A DNA stretch of 64,000 nucleotides from JAAXPZ01 sp965215705 (GTDB lineage: Bacteria; Campylobacterota; Campylobacteria; Campylobacterales; Sulfurovaceae). A program made the translations under genes and the position numbers. Under the pieces are notes generated by a model, which searched no databases, was not told the origin of the DNA, and saw nothing but the letters and a program-made list of their open reading frames with translations. This document shows, in pieces, positions 25,782 to 34,104 of the stretch. The stretch lies in contig CBDCEE010000014.1 of NCBI GenBank assembly GCA_965215705.1, positions 32,580-96,579 of the forward strand, given 5' to 3'. Positions within the stretch are counted from its first letter, which is position 1. Each line of letters starts with the position of its first letter.

Positions 25782-26610
25782 ATTCTAATTCCTTCTCTTC
25801 ATTTTTTCTCACTACGGTGATCGACAGTCCCTCTATCGAATCAACAGATTTGAGTATACCCATCGGACCGTTGAAATCGACGATCTCCTCACCGTTGATC
25901 GCCTTGATCACATCCCCACGTTCTAGTCCTAGCTGGCTAAAGGGGCTTCCTTTACGGATAAACCTGACTTTATATCCCAGCATTTGATTGTTTCTCTTGA
26001 CGGGTCTGAGTCCGATATCACGCATCGCTTTGTCCATATCGGAGACATAGGTTTTGAGCATACTGCGGGGGATACTTTTGATCCCGTCTTTGCTGGAGAT
26101 CTTCCCCGCTGTTTGCCTCGGAGGCACATCTTCTCCTGCACTGCTCTGGGCAGCAGTGACAGAAGCACTGCCTTTCTGCTTGGCTTCAAAAAGTTTCAAA
26201 GTATAGGTCTTACTGTTCTTTTCAAAATAGGCTTCTCTTGCAGAAGCACGCTTGAGTACAAAACCGTCTATCGCATCTCCTTTGGAGAGGATATGGCTTT
26301 TGCCTTTTTTGAGCAGTGTCACGATACAGTTGTTTTTGCCACTATAGATACCGACCAGTTTGATATCCTTGATAGAAGGTGCTTTTTTGACCGGCTTGGT
26401 CACCTGTGTCTGTACTTTGGGCAATGCCACATCTGAAGCAAATCGATAGCGATAATGTAGGACTTTTTTGACCTTCCCTGCCTCGGAAGAGATCCCTTTT
26501 TCTGGAAGATACAGAGACTCTGCTACCACCCAAAGCAGCTTGACAAGTAACAGCACTGCCAATACTGTGATCAAGAGGGAGAGATTTTTGGTATTAGAAT
26601 TTCGACTCAT
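25768..26610 (-). CDS. gspC: Type II secretion GspC-like inner-membrane protein with PDZ domain
   Basis: 280 aa. One N-terminal membrane helix (S-L-L-I-T-V-L-A-V-L-L-L-V-K-L-L), a homology-region segment (I-K-D-I-K-L-V-G-I-Y-S-G-K-N-N), a variable linker and a C-terminal PDZ domain (G-S-P-F-S-Q-L-G-L-E-R-G-D-V-I-K-A-I-N-G). GspC links the inner-membrane platform to the secretin and helps choose substrates. It overlaps gspD and the gspN-like gene, so the operon is tightly coupled. Confidence 0.88.
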   Translation of the reverse strand: MSRNSNTKNLSLLITVLAVLLLVKLLWVVAESLYLPEKGISSEAGKVKKVLHYRYRFASDVALPKVQTQVTKPVKKAPSIKDIKLVGIYSGKNNCIVTLLKKGKSHILSKGDAIDGFVLKRASAREAYFEKNSKTYTLKLFEAKQKGSASVTAAQSSAGEDVPPRQTAGKISSKDGIKSIPRSMLKTYVSDMDKAMRDIGLRPVKRNNQMLGYKVRFIRKGSPFSQLGLERGDVIKAINGEEIVDFNGPMGILKSVDSIEGLSITVVRKNEEKELEYEVK

Positions 26611-27103
26611 AATACCATCCTTTCTTACTCTTTTTCAAGTATTTTGATACAGCCTTGTTGCTTCCGCCTTTGGACACATCCAGGTGCACTGTTCTGGCAC
26701 CTAGACTAACCTGCCCCTGCAGTGTACCCAGACTACTCTCTCCTACGATAGCAATCTTCATAGGGGAGAGTACGCTATGGGTCGCAGTAAGCTCCTTGAT
26801 GGAGAGTTCTGTAGGCAAGCCTTCTGCGATCACAAGCCCCTCAAAGTCCGCTTTGCTATAGAAGAGCACACTCCAGAGTGTGATGCTTTTGGCAGTTGCC
26901 AGTGAGGCACCACTGAAAGAGAGTACCGGATGTTCTACTGTGAGACTCAACATCCCCTCCTGCAATACTTCTCCGGAGATCATGATGTTCTGCTCATGCA
27001 GCTTCTTCTCCAAGAGATAGTAAAGCTCTTTTTTGGGCATGAAGAACATCACCGCCAACGGCAACAGTATGAGTACGATCACGATCTGTTTTACCACTTG
27101 CAT
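26594..27103 (-). CDS. GspN-like type II secretion protein
   Basis: 169 aa with one N-terminal membrane helix (I-V-I-V-L-I-L-L-P-L-A-V-M-F-F) and a periplasmic beta-rich part with alternating S-G-x-x-L-x-x-A-K-S and G-T-L-Q-G-Q-V-S-L patterns, as in GspN/AsmA-like proteins. Shorter than classical GspN (about 250 aa). The N assignment rests on topology, sequence texture and position between the M-like gene and gspC. It overlaps both neighbours. Confidence 0.6.
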   Translation of the reverse strand: MQVVKQIVIVLILLPLAVMFFMPKKELYYLLEKKLHEQNIMISGEVLQEGMLSLTVEHPVLSFSGASLATAKSITLWSVLFYSKADFEGLVIAEGLPTELSIKELTATHSVLSPMKIAIVGESSLGTLQGQVSLGARTVHLDVSKGGSNKAVSKYLKKSKKGWYYESKF

Positions 27104-27498
27104 CGTAACTCCAATCTATAGTTCTCACCACTTCTGTCTATCGACATCTCCACGATCTGGATAGGGATGCTGGCAAGCTGTTTCCCTACGATCGCATTGA
27201 GTTGACTGCCATTTAGGTTTTCTAGAAGGATATGGGCTTTTTTCTTCTCTACCTCAAAGGTTTTGATCTTTGTGTTGCCCAATGTACTTTTGATGCTGGC
27301 AAGTTTTTGCGGGATCTTCTTGTTTTTTACCCAGAGCTTTTTCATCGTAGCGATATCTTCCATCTGAGAGATCAGCTGTGCTGCTTCTGTGCCTTGTGAT
27401 TCCAATGCTTTGTAACGGTAGCTCTTGAACAGCACTGCCCCAATAAGCAATAGCAGTGCCAGTAGGATCATCGCTTCATTTTGGTATCTTCGCAACAT
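27091..27498 (-). CDS. GspM-like type II secretion protein
   Basis: 135 aa: a short cytoplasmic N-terminus, one membrane helix (A-M-I-L-L-A-L-L-L-L-I-G-A-V-L-F), a coiled-coil-like segment and a small ferredoxin-like periplasmic domain, the layout of GspM. Its start is coupled to the end of the gspL-like gene (1-bp overlap). GspM stabilises GspL in the inner-membrane platform. Identified by position and topology, as M proteins are poorly conserved. Confidence 0.65.
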   Translation of the reverse strand: MLRRYQNEAMILLALLLLIGAVLFKSYRYKALESQGTEAAQLISQMEDIATMKKLWVKNKKIPQKLASIKSTLGNTKIKTFEVEKKKAHILLENLNGSQLNAIVGKQLASIPIQIVEMSIDRSGENYRLELRCKW

Positions 27499-28421
27499 CA
27501 GAGTGCCCCTTTGAGCTTGAAGCTGGTGTTGCTATCCAGCACGATCAGTTTTTTGCTTCGTGCATATTTTTTCAGCTCTGCGATATTTTTCTTCTCTGTC
27601 GCGATCGTTACGTCATAGCCTTTGGTATCGATCTTCAGCGTGTCAATCTTGGACTCTTTGCTGGTCAGCCTGCTGATACTCTTGAGATGGTCCCTGATCT
27701 TTCTCTGCAGACTGTCCACTTCATGATTGCTCTGGTAGAGACTACGTAATACCATGCCGGACTTGCCTTCCAGCTGCGGATATTTACTCTTGGCTGCCTC
27801 TACTTTTTCCTCTACCGAAGTAATCGCTTTCTGGTAGCGTATGCCTTCTACCAGATACCCTATCGCAAACAATAGCAGAAGAACAGAGACGATGATCGCC
27901 TGCTTCTGAGTGACTAGCGCACTTCTACTCTGAGAAGGGGAAACCCCTTTGTCCGGTCTGAATTCACTGGTCAGTATCCCACACTCTTCTAGCCCAATGA
28001 TACTTTTGGGGAGCATCACGACTGTATCATCTACAGTCACCAAGGCATTTTTATCATCTACAGAGACGGGATGTTTGAAATGCTCTTTGGACTGCTGTGC
28101 AAAATAGATCTTGTTGATCAGGTTTTTTGACAGGCCTTTCTCTTCCAGAAAGGATTCGATCTTTGCCATATCATAGGCGATCAGTGCCCAGCCGTCATCC
28201 TCTTTGATCGCGGCATAGCCATACTCACCACTCCCTGTAAGCTCATCCAGGATAGAGGGCGCCAGCTTGGCAGCCTGATACTGATAATTGACGGGGAGAG
28301 ACTCTTTTTTGAATATGTAGAATTGTGGCGTGAGCATCAAGTCATAGCGTTTTTCACGTGCAATAGGGGGCATGTCCCTATGTACCAGCAAAAGTTCTTC
28401 ATTGGTTGCTAAAAAACTCAA
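27498..28421 (-). CDS. GspL-like type II secretion protein
   Basis: 307 aa. A cytoplasmic actin-like N-terminal part (about residues 1-165), a membrane helix (A-I-I-V-S-V-L-L-L-L-F-A-I-G-Y) near 180, then a PilN/GspL-type periplasmic coiled coil and small domain. GspL recruits the GspE ATPase to the membrane. The start overlaps the end of the gspK-like gene by 23 bp. Similar in form to PilM-N style proteins, but the locus makes GspL the better name. Confidence 0.68.
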   Translation of the reverse strand: MSFLATNEELLLVHRDMPPIAREKRYDLMLTPQFYIFKKESLPVNYQYQAAKLAPSILDELTGSGEYGYAAIKEDDGWALIAYDMAKIESFLEEKGLSKNLINKIYFAQQSKEHFKHPVSVDDKNALVTVDDTVVMLPKSIIGLEECGILTSEFRPDKGVSPSQSRSALVTQKQAIIVSVLLLLFAIGYLVEGIRYQKAITSVEEKVEAAKSKYPQLEGKSGMVLRSLYQSNHEVDSLQRKIRDHLKSISRLTSKESKIDTLKIDTKGYDVTIATEKKNIAELKKYARSKKLIVLDSNTSFKLKGAL

Positions 28422-29292
28422 AACCCTCTATCCTTCTGTCTACATAATTAAACTGGAAGCTGTAGCTTCCTTTTCTAAATCTATACGATGCCTTGCACTG
28501 TGCAATAGGCAATGCCTTCTTTGGTTTTGAAAAAAGCCACTTGTATGTTGCTTTCGTCTCGCCGATCTCTGTCAAAAAATGATCCAATGCGCCCATCTCA
28601 AAATCTTCCTGAACCACATCATACAAAAATGCCAAAAGCTCCGGAGAGATGAAGTCCCCGTCTATCTTCTGCTCACTGATACCAAAGCTAAAATACTTCT
28701 GCCATGGTATGCGATAGATACGTGTATCATCTGCTTCATACCGGTAATCATCCAATATCTCTTGAAACTTTTTGAAAGAGATTATACCCTTTTTTTTGTT
28801 TATCCTGCTTGACTCTCCGAAGACCATACTGTTGGTCTGTTTTAATTCTGCCAAGATCTTTTCTCTCAGCAGTGCAGCATCTCTGAGGTTGACCTGGTCA
28901 GTCAGCATCTCAAAAAGGGATTGTGCCAGAGAGAATGCCTTCTGTTTTTTTCCGACACCTTCTAACCCAAGCCAAGTGATATTGACACGATTGGCCAGTG
29001 GGTTACAGGAGATCGTCATGGCAAACTCCCCACTCTGTGCACTGAGCCCCAGTGGTGTTTCAAAGAGGGTTTTCATCGTGCTTTTGGAAGGTTTTTTTCC
29101 CAAGATCTGACGTAGCATTTGTCCCATATCTGCACTGAGAAGGTTTGCCTGTATCATCGATGCTTTGACCTCTGCTTTTCCTCTGGCTACATCAAGATAC
29201 TTAAACATAACTCCCATAAGTGCGATCATCGTTGCGATCACTGAAAGTGTAATGAGAAGTGTAATCGCAGGTCGCATTTTATTCCTCTTCAA
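28399..29292 (-). CDS. gspK: GspK-like type II secretion minor pseudopilin
   Basis: 297 aa. The prepilin-like N-terminus R-P-A/I-T-L-L-I-T-L-S-V-I-A-T-M-I-A-L-M has a hydrophobic helix but no Glu at +5, which is characteristic of GspK, the pseudopilus tip protein. As in the other pseudopilins here, Ala occupies the -1 site. The large C-terminal domain fits GspK length. First gene of the minus-strand operon, divergent from gspG, with a shared promoter region of 66 bp. Confidence 0.72.
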   Translation of the reverse strand: MKRNKMRPAITLLITLSVIATMIALMGVMFKYLDVARGKAEVKASMIQANLLSADMGQMLRQILGKKPSKSTMKTLFETPLGLSAQSGEFAMTISCNPLANRVNITWLGLEGVGKKQKAFSLAQSLFEMLTDQVNLRDAALLREKILAELKQTNSMVFGESSRINKKKGIISFKKFQEILDDYRYEADDTRIYRIPWQKYFSFGISEQKIDGDFISPELLAFLYDVVQEDFEMGALDHFLTEIGETKATYKWLFSKPKKALPIAQCKASYRFRKGSYSFQFNYVDRRIEGFEFFSNQ

Positions 29293-29314
29293 AGCCCGAT
29301 TTAACTAAAGTGGC

Positions 29315-29324
29315 TATAATTATA
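29315..29324. promoter_or_regulatory. Overlapping divergent -10 boxes of the two T2SS operons
   Basis: The palindromic TATAATTATA provides TATAAT on the plus strand (29315-29320, towards gspG) and TATAAT on the minus strand (29319-29324, towards gspK). Distances to the starts are about 38 and 27 bp. RNA polymerase could not use both at once, so the two arms of the locus may be balanced by competition. Confidence 0.5.
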
Positions 29325-29358
29325 TTTAAATTTTATTAATCAAGGGATTATTGTACTT

Positions 29359-29778
29359 ATGAGAAAAGCATTCAGTTTGATAGAACTTCTGATCGTGATC
29401 GCTATTTTGGGACTCCTCGTGGGGCTTATCGGGCCTGCACTGATCGATCAATTCGGCAAAGCCAAAAAAGACCTTACCTGTACCCAGATGAGTGGTATCA
29501 GTCAAACCCTGGATATGTTTAAGCTGGACAACGGTATCTATCCTACGACAGATGAGGGGCTGGAAGCACTGATCAGCAATCCGGATACTGACAAGTACCC
29601 CAACTACTCCTCTACCCCTTATTTTCAAAAGGGAAAGATGCCTAAAGATTCATGGAAAAGAAAATTTGAGTATATCAGTACAGGCAGTGATTTTGATATC
29701 ATCAGTCTCGGTGCTGACGGCAAAGAGGGCGGGGATGGCGAATCGGAAGATATCTACCTCAGCAAATGCCAAAAGTAG
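29359..29778 (+). CDS. gspG: Type II secretion major pseudopilin GspG
   Basis: 139 aa. The N-terminus M-R-K-A/F-S-L-I-E-L-L-I-V-I-A-I-L-G is a type IV prepilin signal with Glu +5. The body carries the GspG pattern D-M-F-K-L-D-N-G-I-Y-P-T-T-D-E-G-L-E-A-L, P-K-D-S-W and the calcium-loop region S-L-G-A-D-G-K-E-G-G-D-G. It polymerises into the pseudopilus that pushes folded substrates through GspD. AAGGG precedes ATG 29359. The stop is directly followed by the next pseudopilin ATG. Confidence 0.93.
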   Translation: MRKAFSLIELLIVIAILGLLVGLIGPALIDQFGKAKKDLTCTQMSGISQTLDMFKLDNGIYPTTDEGLEALISNPDTDKYPNYSSTPYFQKGKMPKDSWKRKFEYISTGSDFDIISLGADGKEGGDGESEDIYLSKCQK

Positions 29779-30285
29779 ATGAGAAAAGGCTTCTCCCTCA
29801 TCGAGCTTTTGATCGTGATCGCGATCATATCGCTCTTTGGGTTTCTGATCTTTGACTTTCTGAAAAGGGCAGAGGTCAAACAAGACCCTTATAGCATCAA
29901 AAACCTCAAAAAAACATTTCAAAGCCTTGGCAATGCAGAGCTGATATGCATCGACAAATGTACGCAGTGTTTTATGCGTTCTCCTGGCGATGACGGGATG
30001 CAAGAGGTCTCCAGTGAGCTCAAAGAGATACAGGCCTATATCGTAGACGGCAGTGATACTCCTCAAAAAGTAGAATTCGGTCGACTAGACGACCATCGTA
30101 TCTGCCTGCGATACAGGCACTATAGCAACGGGAGTACCACACAGATCATATTGGAATCAGAAGAGAAGTTTTTCTATTTTCCCAGCTATTTTGGAGAGGT
30201 CTCTGTACATGAGTCTGCCGAAGATGCTGCCCAGGCTTGGGTAGGAGACACCAAAATGCTGACCAGCAAAGGAAACTACTACTGA
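29779..30285 (+). CDS. Type II secretion pseudopilin, GspH-like
   Basis: 168 aa. Prepilin signal M-R-K-G/F-S-L-I-E-L-L-I-V-I-A-I-I, here with the canonical Gly at -1. The body has a Cys cluster I-C-I-D-K-C-T-Q-C-F (about residues 55-64) that could form a disulfide or bind metal, unusual for GspH. Placed between gspG and the gspI-like gene with no spacing, hence H by order. The TGA overlaps the next ATG. Confidence 0.7.
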   Translation: MRKGFSLIELLIVIAIISLFGFLIFDFLKRAEVKQDPYSIKNLKKTFQSLGNAELICIDKCTQCFMRSPGDDGMQEVSSELKEIQAYIVDGSDTPQKVEFGRLDDHRICLRYRHYSNGSTTQIILESEEKFFYFPSYFGEVSVHESAEDAAQAWVGDTKMLTSKGNYY

Positions 30286-30665
30286 TGAGAAAAGCCTTTA
30301 CCCTCATGGAGATCATGGTTTCTGTCGTACTGATCGCCATCGTTGTACTCGGGATCATTAAGCTCCAAAAAGAGAATATCTTTATGGCAAAATATATCGC
30401 AGGACGCGTGCAGTCAGAGCTGGGCAATACCCTTTTTCTAGGGAAAGAAGCTGTACGATACAACAAAGATGAGAAAGATGCCTATACCCTCATAAGTCAC
30501 ATGAGGATCCGCAATGACAAGAGCAAAGAGATCCTCAAAAAGATCAAACGCAAGATCTATGTCTCAGATCCTCTCCCTATCGGTGAACTTCCCATCCCCA
30601 TAGAGGTCAGGGCGATCATGCTCAAACATGAATACTCAGCACGCTTCTATCGGGTCAAGCGATAG
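30285..30665 (+). CDS. Type II secretion pseudopilin, GspI-like
   Basis: 126 aa from ATG 30285 (TGATG overlap with the previous stop); a longer reading from 30237 would place the prepilin signal internally and is rejected. Signal M-R-K-A/F-T-L-M-E-I-M-V-S-V-V-L-I-A-I matches GspI proteins, which start F-T-L-(L/M)-E-V-M/L. Its 3' end overlaps the convergent exosortase gene by 19 bp. Confidence 0.72.
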   Translation: MRKAFTLMEIMVSVVLIAIVVLGIIKLQKENIFMAKYIAGRVQSELGNTLFLGKEAVRYNKDEKDAYTLISHMRIRNDKSKEILKKIKRKIYVSDPLPIGELPIPIEVRAIMLKHEYSARFYRVKR

Positions 30666-31126
30666 GCTCTCGTTCCCCTGAGGAAAAGATAAAAAAGTAG
30701 CAACCCCGTGATCATCAACAGTATGTTTCCGAACAGGTCATGGTAGAGAGGAAAATCCGGCTGCTCTTTGACAAAGTGTGCGACCATCAAAAGCCGTATG
30801 ATATTGATCGTCGTGAGCACTAGATACCCTATGACTGCCCACCATAGTTTATGTACCCAGTCGATAGGATAGGCAAGGATCGCCGCCAAAAGCACCAGTA
30901 TCGGGATGGTACCGTTGCACGCTTTGGTTACAATCACTTTGTAATGTGGATTGATCCAGATATCGATCCCCTGAAGCTGCCCCTCTTCAAGCCCCATCTC
31001 CAGAAAATAGAGTGTCAGTTTTGTCTGGTAATGGTTGACAAACTCCGCCACAGGTGAAAGATCCCAATACAAGAGAGCAAACAGTAACGGCAATAATGCC
31101 AGATAGACATACGCAAACTTTTTCAT
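30647..31126 (-). CDS. Exosortase/archaeosortase family protein
   Basis: 159 aa, a small multi-spanning membrane protein (about five helices). The exosortase triad is visible: Cys in V-T-K-A-C-N-G-T-I-P, Arg in I-N-I-I-R-L-L-M-V-A, and His in P-L-Y-H-D-L-F-G-N. Exosortases cleave C-terminal sorting signals (PEP-CTERM-like) on surface proteins. The short length is closest to XrtH/XrtN-like single-domain forms. It sits antisense between gspI and gspF, overlapping gspI by 19 bp, so a link to T2SS-exported CTERM substrates is suggested but not shown; no CTERM protein was recognised in the window. Confidence 0.82.
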   Translation of the reverse strand: MKKFAYVYLALLPLLFALLYWDLSPVAEFVNHYQTKLTLYFLEMGLEEGQLQGIDIWINPHYKVIVTKACNGTIPILVLLAAILAYPIDWVHKLWWAVIGYLVLTTINIIRLLMVAHFVKEQPDFPLYHDLFGNILLMITGLLLFYLFLRGTRAYRLTR

Positions 31127-31169
31127 GGCTGTATAGTAGCATAATTTTATAACTCTAACAAAAAATGGA

Positions 31170-31175
31170 TATAAT
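31170..31175 (+). promoter_or_regulatory. -10 box for gspF
   Basis: TATAAT 38 bp before the gspF ATG, in the gap between the divergent exosortase gene and gspF. AAGGG before the ATG serves as ribosome site. No clear -35. Confidence 0.45.
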
Positions 31176-31213
31176 ACTAAAAATTACAATTTTCTAAGGG
31201 ATACCTATCATCT

Positions 31214-32425
31214 ATGCTATATAAATATAAAGGTCTCGACCAGAATGGTAAAACAGTCAAGGGTACCCTAACCGCTAGCACTGTTGAAGAGGCAAAACAG
31301 AAACTAAGATCTCAAAAAATATACTATAACGCTCTTGAAGAGACAAAACAGCTCTCTATGGAAGCCTTCTCCAAGCGGGTAATGCCCGGTACACTACTGA
31401 GCAGTATGTCCAAGGAGCTCTCCAGCTATCTCAACTCCGGCATGACCATCCTCACTGCTCTCAAACTCATGGAAAACCAGCACCATGAGGAAAAAAAGTA
31501 CCGCTCTTTTCTCAACAGTACACGCACGATGATCGATGAAGGAAAGTCCCTCTATGTCGCACTCAACTCCCAGAAGGTCTATGCTCTGCCGGATTTTTTC
31601 CTCCAGAGCCTCAAGGTAGCAGGACAGAGTGGTAAAATGGTAGAGGTACTGACCAACATGAGTGTCTTCTTCTCCGCACAGAACAAGATCAAAAAGCAGG
31701 TCAGCAATGCCATGGCATACCCGATCTTTATCTTTATCGTGGCGATCGGGATGTCTGGCTTTCTGATCAGTTTTGTTGTCCCCAAAATCATCGGTATCTT
31801 TCAAGATACCGGACAGGAGCTTCCTGCGATCACACAGTTTGTCCTCGGAGTCAGTGATTTTCTGACCTCTCATTATGTAGCCATACTATTGGGGTTTATC
31901 TTCTCCGTACTCTTTTTCAAATTTGCGTATGGAAAGATCGGAGGGTTCACGCTTACTGTAGATAGTATACTTCTGCGGATCCCTCTCTTTGGTGCGCTGA
32001 TACAGAACCATGAGCTGGGTCGCTTCAGTTATATCTTGGCATTGATGCTGGACTCAGGGGTTTCCTATGCCCAGGCTGTACAGCTGGCGAGCACCACCTT
32101 CAGCAATGAAGCGATGAAGATTACTTTCCACCAGGCTTCAGATAAAGTTTTGGAAGGGAATAAGCTCTCCAATGCCCTCTATATGATCAAAGGCTTCAAG
32201 CCCAAACGGAACTTTCTCCAGTCTCTGGCCCTAGGTGAGGAGTCCAGTGAGGTGGCATCCATCCTCTCCAACCTCTCTACGCTCTACAGTGAAGAGAATG
32301 AGGATAAACTGAAACTCATGCTGAGCCTGATGGAGCCTTTTATGATGCTCTTTATCGGACTGGTCGTAGGGGTTATCGTGGTCGCTATGCTTCTGCCTAT
32401 CTTTAGCATGAGTGCAAACTTCTAG
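31214..32425 (+). CDS. gspF: Type II secretion inner-membrane platform protein GspF
   Basis: 403 aa. An N-terminal GspF motif Y-K-G-L-D-Q-N-G-K-T-V-K-G, two repeated T2SSF domains (about residues 60-190 and 260-390), each helical with a transmembrane end (I-F-I-F-I-V-A-I-G-M-S-G-F-L-I; M-L-F-I-G-L-V-V-G-V-I-V-V-A-M-L), and the C-terminal L-P-I-F-S-M-S. GspF is the core membrane protein of pseudopilus assembly. It heads a plus-strand cluster with the RDD protein, MFS transporter and mobA. Confidence 0.94.
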   Translation: MLYKYKGLDQNGKTVKGTLTASTVEEAKQKLRSQKIYYNALEETKQLSMEAFSKRVMPGTLLSSMSKELSSYLNSGMTILTALKLMENQHHEEKKYRSFLNSTRTMIDEGKSLYVALNSQKVYALPDFFLQSLKVAGQSGKMVEVLTNMSVFFSAQNKIKKQVSNAMAYPIFIFIVAIGMSGFLISFVVPKIIGIFQDTGQELPAITQFVLGVSDFLTSHYVAILLGFIFSVLFFKFAYGKIGGFTLTVDSILLRIPLFGALIQNHELGRFSYILALMLDSGVSYAQAVQLASTTFSNEAMKITFHQASDKVLEGNKLSNALYMIKGFKPKRNFLQSLALGEESSEVASILSNLSTLYSEENEDKLKLMLSLMEPFMMLFIGLVVGVIVVAMLLPIFSMSANF

Positions 32426-32434
32426 GAGTGAATA

Positions 32435-32953
32435 ATGGCAAAACAGAGATTTAGAGATGTCAAGCAGAAAAGAGCTGCACAGGCTATACAAAAGAGACAT
32501 AAAACAGAGAAAGGGAAGCACTTCAGAGCCAGTCTAGGCAATCGTCTCAAAGCCGCCATCACTGACAGCTTTATGCTGGTAATGCCTTTGATGTATATTG
32601 TCTTCTATGCTGTCTTTGGAGGCAGAGAGGGCTTCGCTTCCCATATGCTTCTTGGATGGATATATATCCTTCTACCGCTGGTGATCATCCAGATCATCTT
32701 CATGAGCCGCAGCAAACAGGGACAAACTCCCGGCATGCGTGCCTATGATCTGGCACTGGTCGATATCAAAACAAACCAGAAGCCAGCTACTGGCATCATC
32801 ATCTATCGCCAAATGCTGAGTCTCTTCTCTTTGGTGGTCTTTGGCTGGGCAACGATGTTCTTTCGCAAGGATCGCCGTACACTGCATGATCTGCTTGCAG
32901 GTACCACCCTCAATCAACTTCCTAGAGCACAGACTTCGTCAGGCACGCAATGA
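32435..32953 (+). CDS. RDD-family membrane protein
   Basis: 172 aa. A basic N-terminal stretch (about residues 1-35), then an RDD domain: L-K-A-A-I-T-D-S-F-M-L-V-M-P near 45 with the conserved Asp, two or three membrane helices, G-Q-T-P-G-M-R-A-Y-D-L-A-L-V-D, and F-F-R-K-D-R-R-T-L-H-D-L-L-A-G-T near the end, the family's hallmark. Some RDD proteins act in Na+/H+ exchange; the general role is unknown. It follows gspF by 9 bp and overlaps the MFS gene by 4 bp (ATGA). Confidence 0.85.
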   Translation: MAKQRFRDVKQKRAAQAIQKRHKTEKGKHFRASLGNRLKAAITDSFMLVMPLMYIVFYAVFGGREGFASHMLLGWIYILLPLVIIQIIFMSRSKQGQTPGMRAYDLALVDIKTNQKPATGIIIYRQMLSLFSLVVFGWATMFFRKDRRTLHDLLAGTTLNQLPRAQTSSGTQ

Positions 32954-34104
32954 ACCCTGCCTCTGCTAGGATACCGCTAGGAGCAACACCCCTTATCGGT
33001 GCATTTTACTTCTTTTATTTTGCACTGGTAGGTGTCTATATTATCTTTCTTCCCAAACTTCTGGTGGGAAGTGGCTTCTCTGCAACAGAGGTAGGTATCA
33101 TCTATGCTTCTGGGCCTTTTATGCGCTTTTTACTCCCTTTTGTATTTCGTCACTTCATCCATCTGACGCACCGTGTCTATAGGATCTCATTGCTGATCGG
33201 CGTAGTTTCTACCTTTCTCTTTTTTGTGACCGTAGATCACTTTTGGGGTTATCTGGTAGCCAATTTGCTATTTGGTGCCAGCGCCGGGGCTATTTTGCCT
33301 TTTGTAGAGGCGATTTCCCTACAGGTGATCTCCAAAGAGCGTTATGGCAGAGTACGCCTCTGGGGCTCTGTAGGCTTTACAACGGTGGCACTCTTTTTGG
33401 GAAGGTTTCTTGGCTCACCCCAGGACGGTATCCTCTTTCTTGGTATTTTGGCTGTGGCAACACTGCTCTTTGGCTACTTTATTGTACGCTTTGACCAAGA
33501 GTCTGCGCCTACCCAAAGTATCAAAGAGACCAACAAGGATTTTTCTTTGGTGAAGTACTGGGCATTTTGGCTCAGTGCGTTTTTCTTGCAAGTGAGCTTT
33601 GGAGGGTTTTATAACTTTTTTACGATCTATGAGACCGCCCATGGTATCTCTCTGCAGACCACAGGGTATCTCTGGAGCTTTGGTGTCCTCTGCGAGATCG
33701 TACTTTTTTATTATCAGGGTCCACTACTTAAGAAAAACCTCCTCATGCTCCTCAAGTTTGCCATCTCTACTGCCATCCTACGATGGTCACTCCTCTACTT
33801 TTTCCCAGACTCACTTTTAATGGCGTATGCTTCACAGTCACTGCATGCCTTTAGTTTTGCCCTTTACTACACCGCTGTGATCTCTTATGTCTACAATCTC
33901 TATACACAGAAGAAACTGGCACAACAATTTCTACTGGGTCTTACTTTTGGTTTGGGTGGCTCTATCGGCGCGATACTGGCAGGAAAGATCTATGATCAGA
34001 ACAGTGCATCTCTTTTTGGTTTTGAGGCGTTGATAGCAGGTTTATCTCTCATCACCATGCTGGTACATCAGAAACGTAGAGAGTATATAGAGGAGGAGAC
34101 ATGA
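32950..34104 (+). CDS. MFS transporter (MFS_1-like)
   Basis: 384 aa with about 12 hydrophobic segments. Motifs include F-L-P-K-L-L-V-G-S-G-F-S-A-T-E-V-G-I in the first loop and R-L-W-G-S-V-G-F, typical of the phenylpropionate/nucleoside-H+ symporter-like MFS_1_like group. The substrate cannot be told. Coupled by ATGA overlaps to both neighbours, so co-expressed with mobA, which gives no functional hint. Confidence 0.8.
   Translation: MNPASARIPLGATPLIGAFYFFYFALVGVYIIFLPKLLVGSGFSATEVGIIYASGPFMRFLLPFVFRHFIHLTHRVYRISLLIGVVSTFLFFVTVDHFWGYLVANLLFGASAGAILPFVEAISLQVISKERYGRVRLWGSVGFTTVALFLGRFLGSPQDGILFLGILAVATLLFGYFIVRFDQESAPTQSIKETNKDFSLVKYWAFWLSAFFLQVSFGGFYNFFTIYETAHGISLQTTGYLWSFGVLCEIVLFYYQGPLLKKNLLMLLKFAISTAILRWSLLYFFPDSLLMAYASQSLHAFSFALYYTAVISYVYNLYTQKKLAQQFLLGLTFGLGGSIGAILAGKIYDQNSASLFGFEALIAGLSLITMLVHQKRREYIEEET

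Noticed and set aside
30237..30284. Upstream ATG for the GspI-like pseudopilin
   Set aside because: It would bury the prepilin signal 16 residues inside the protein; ATG 30285 overlaps the previous stop as expected.
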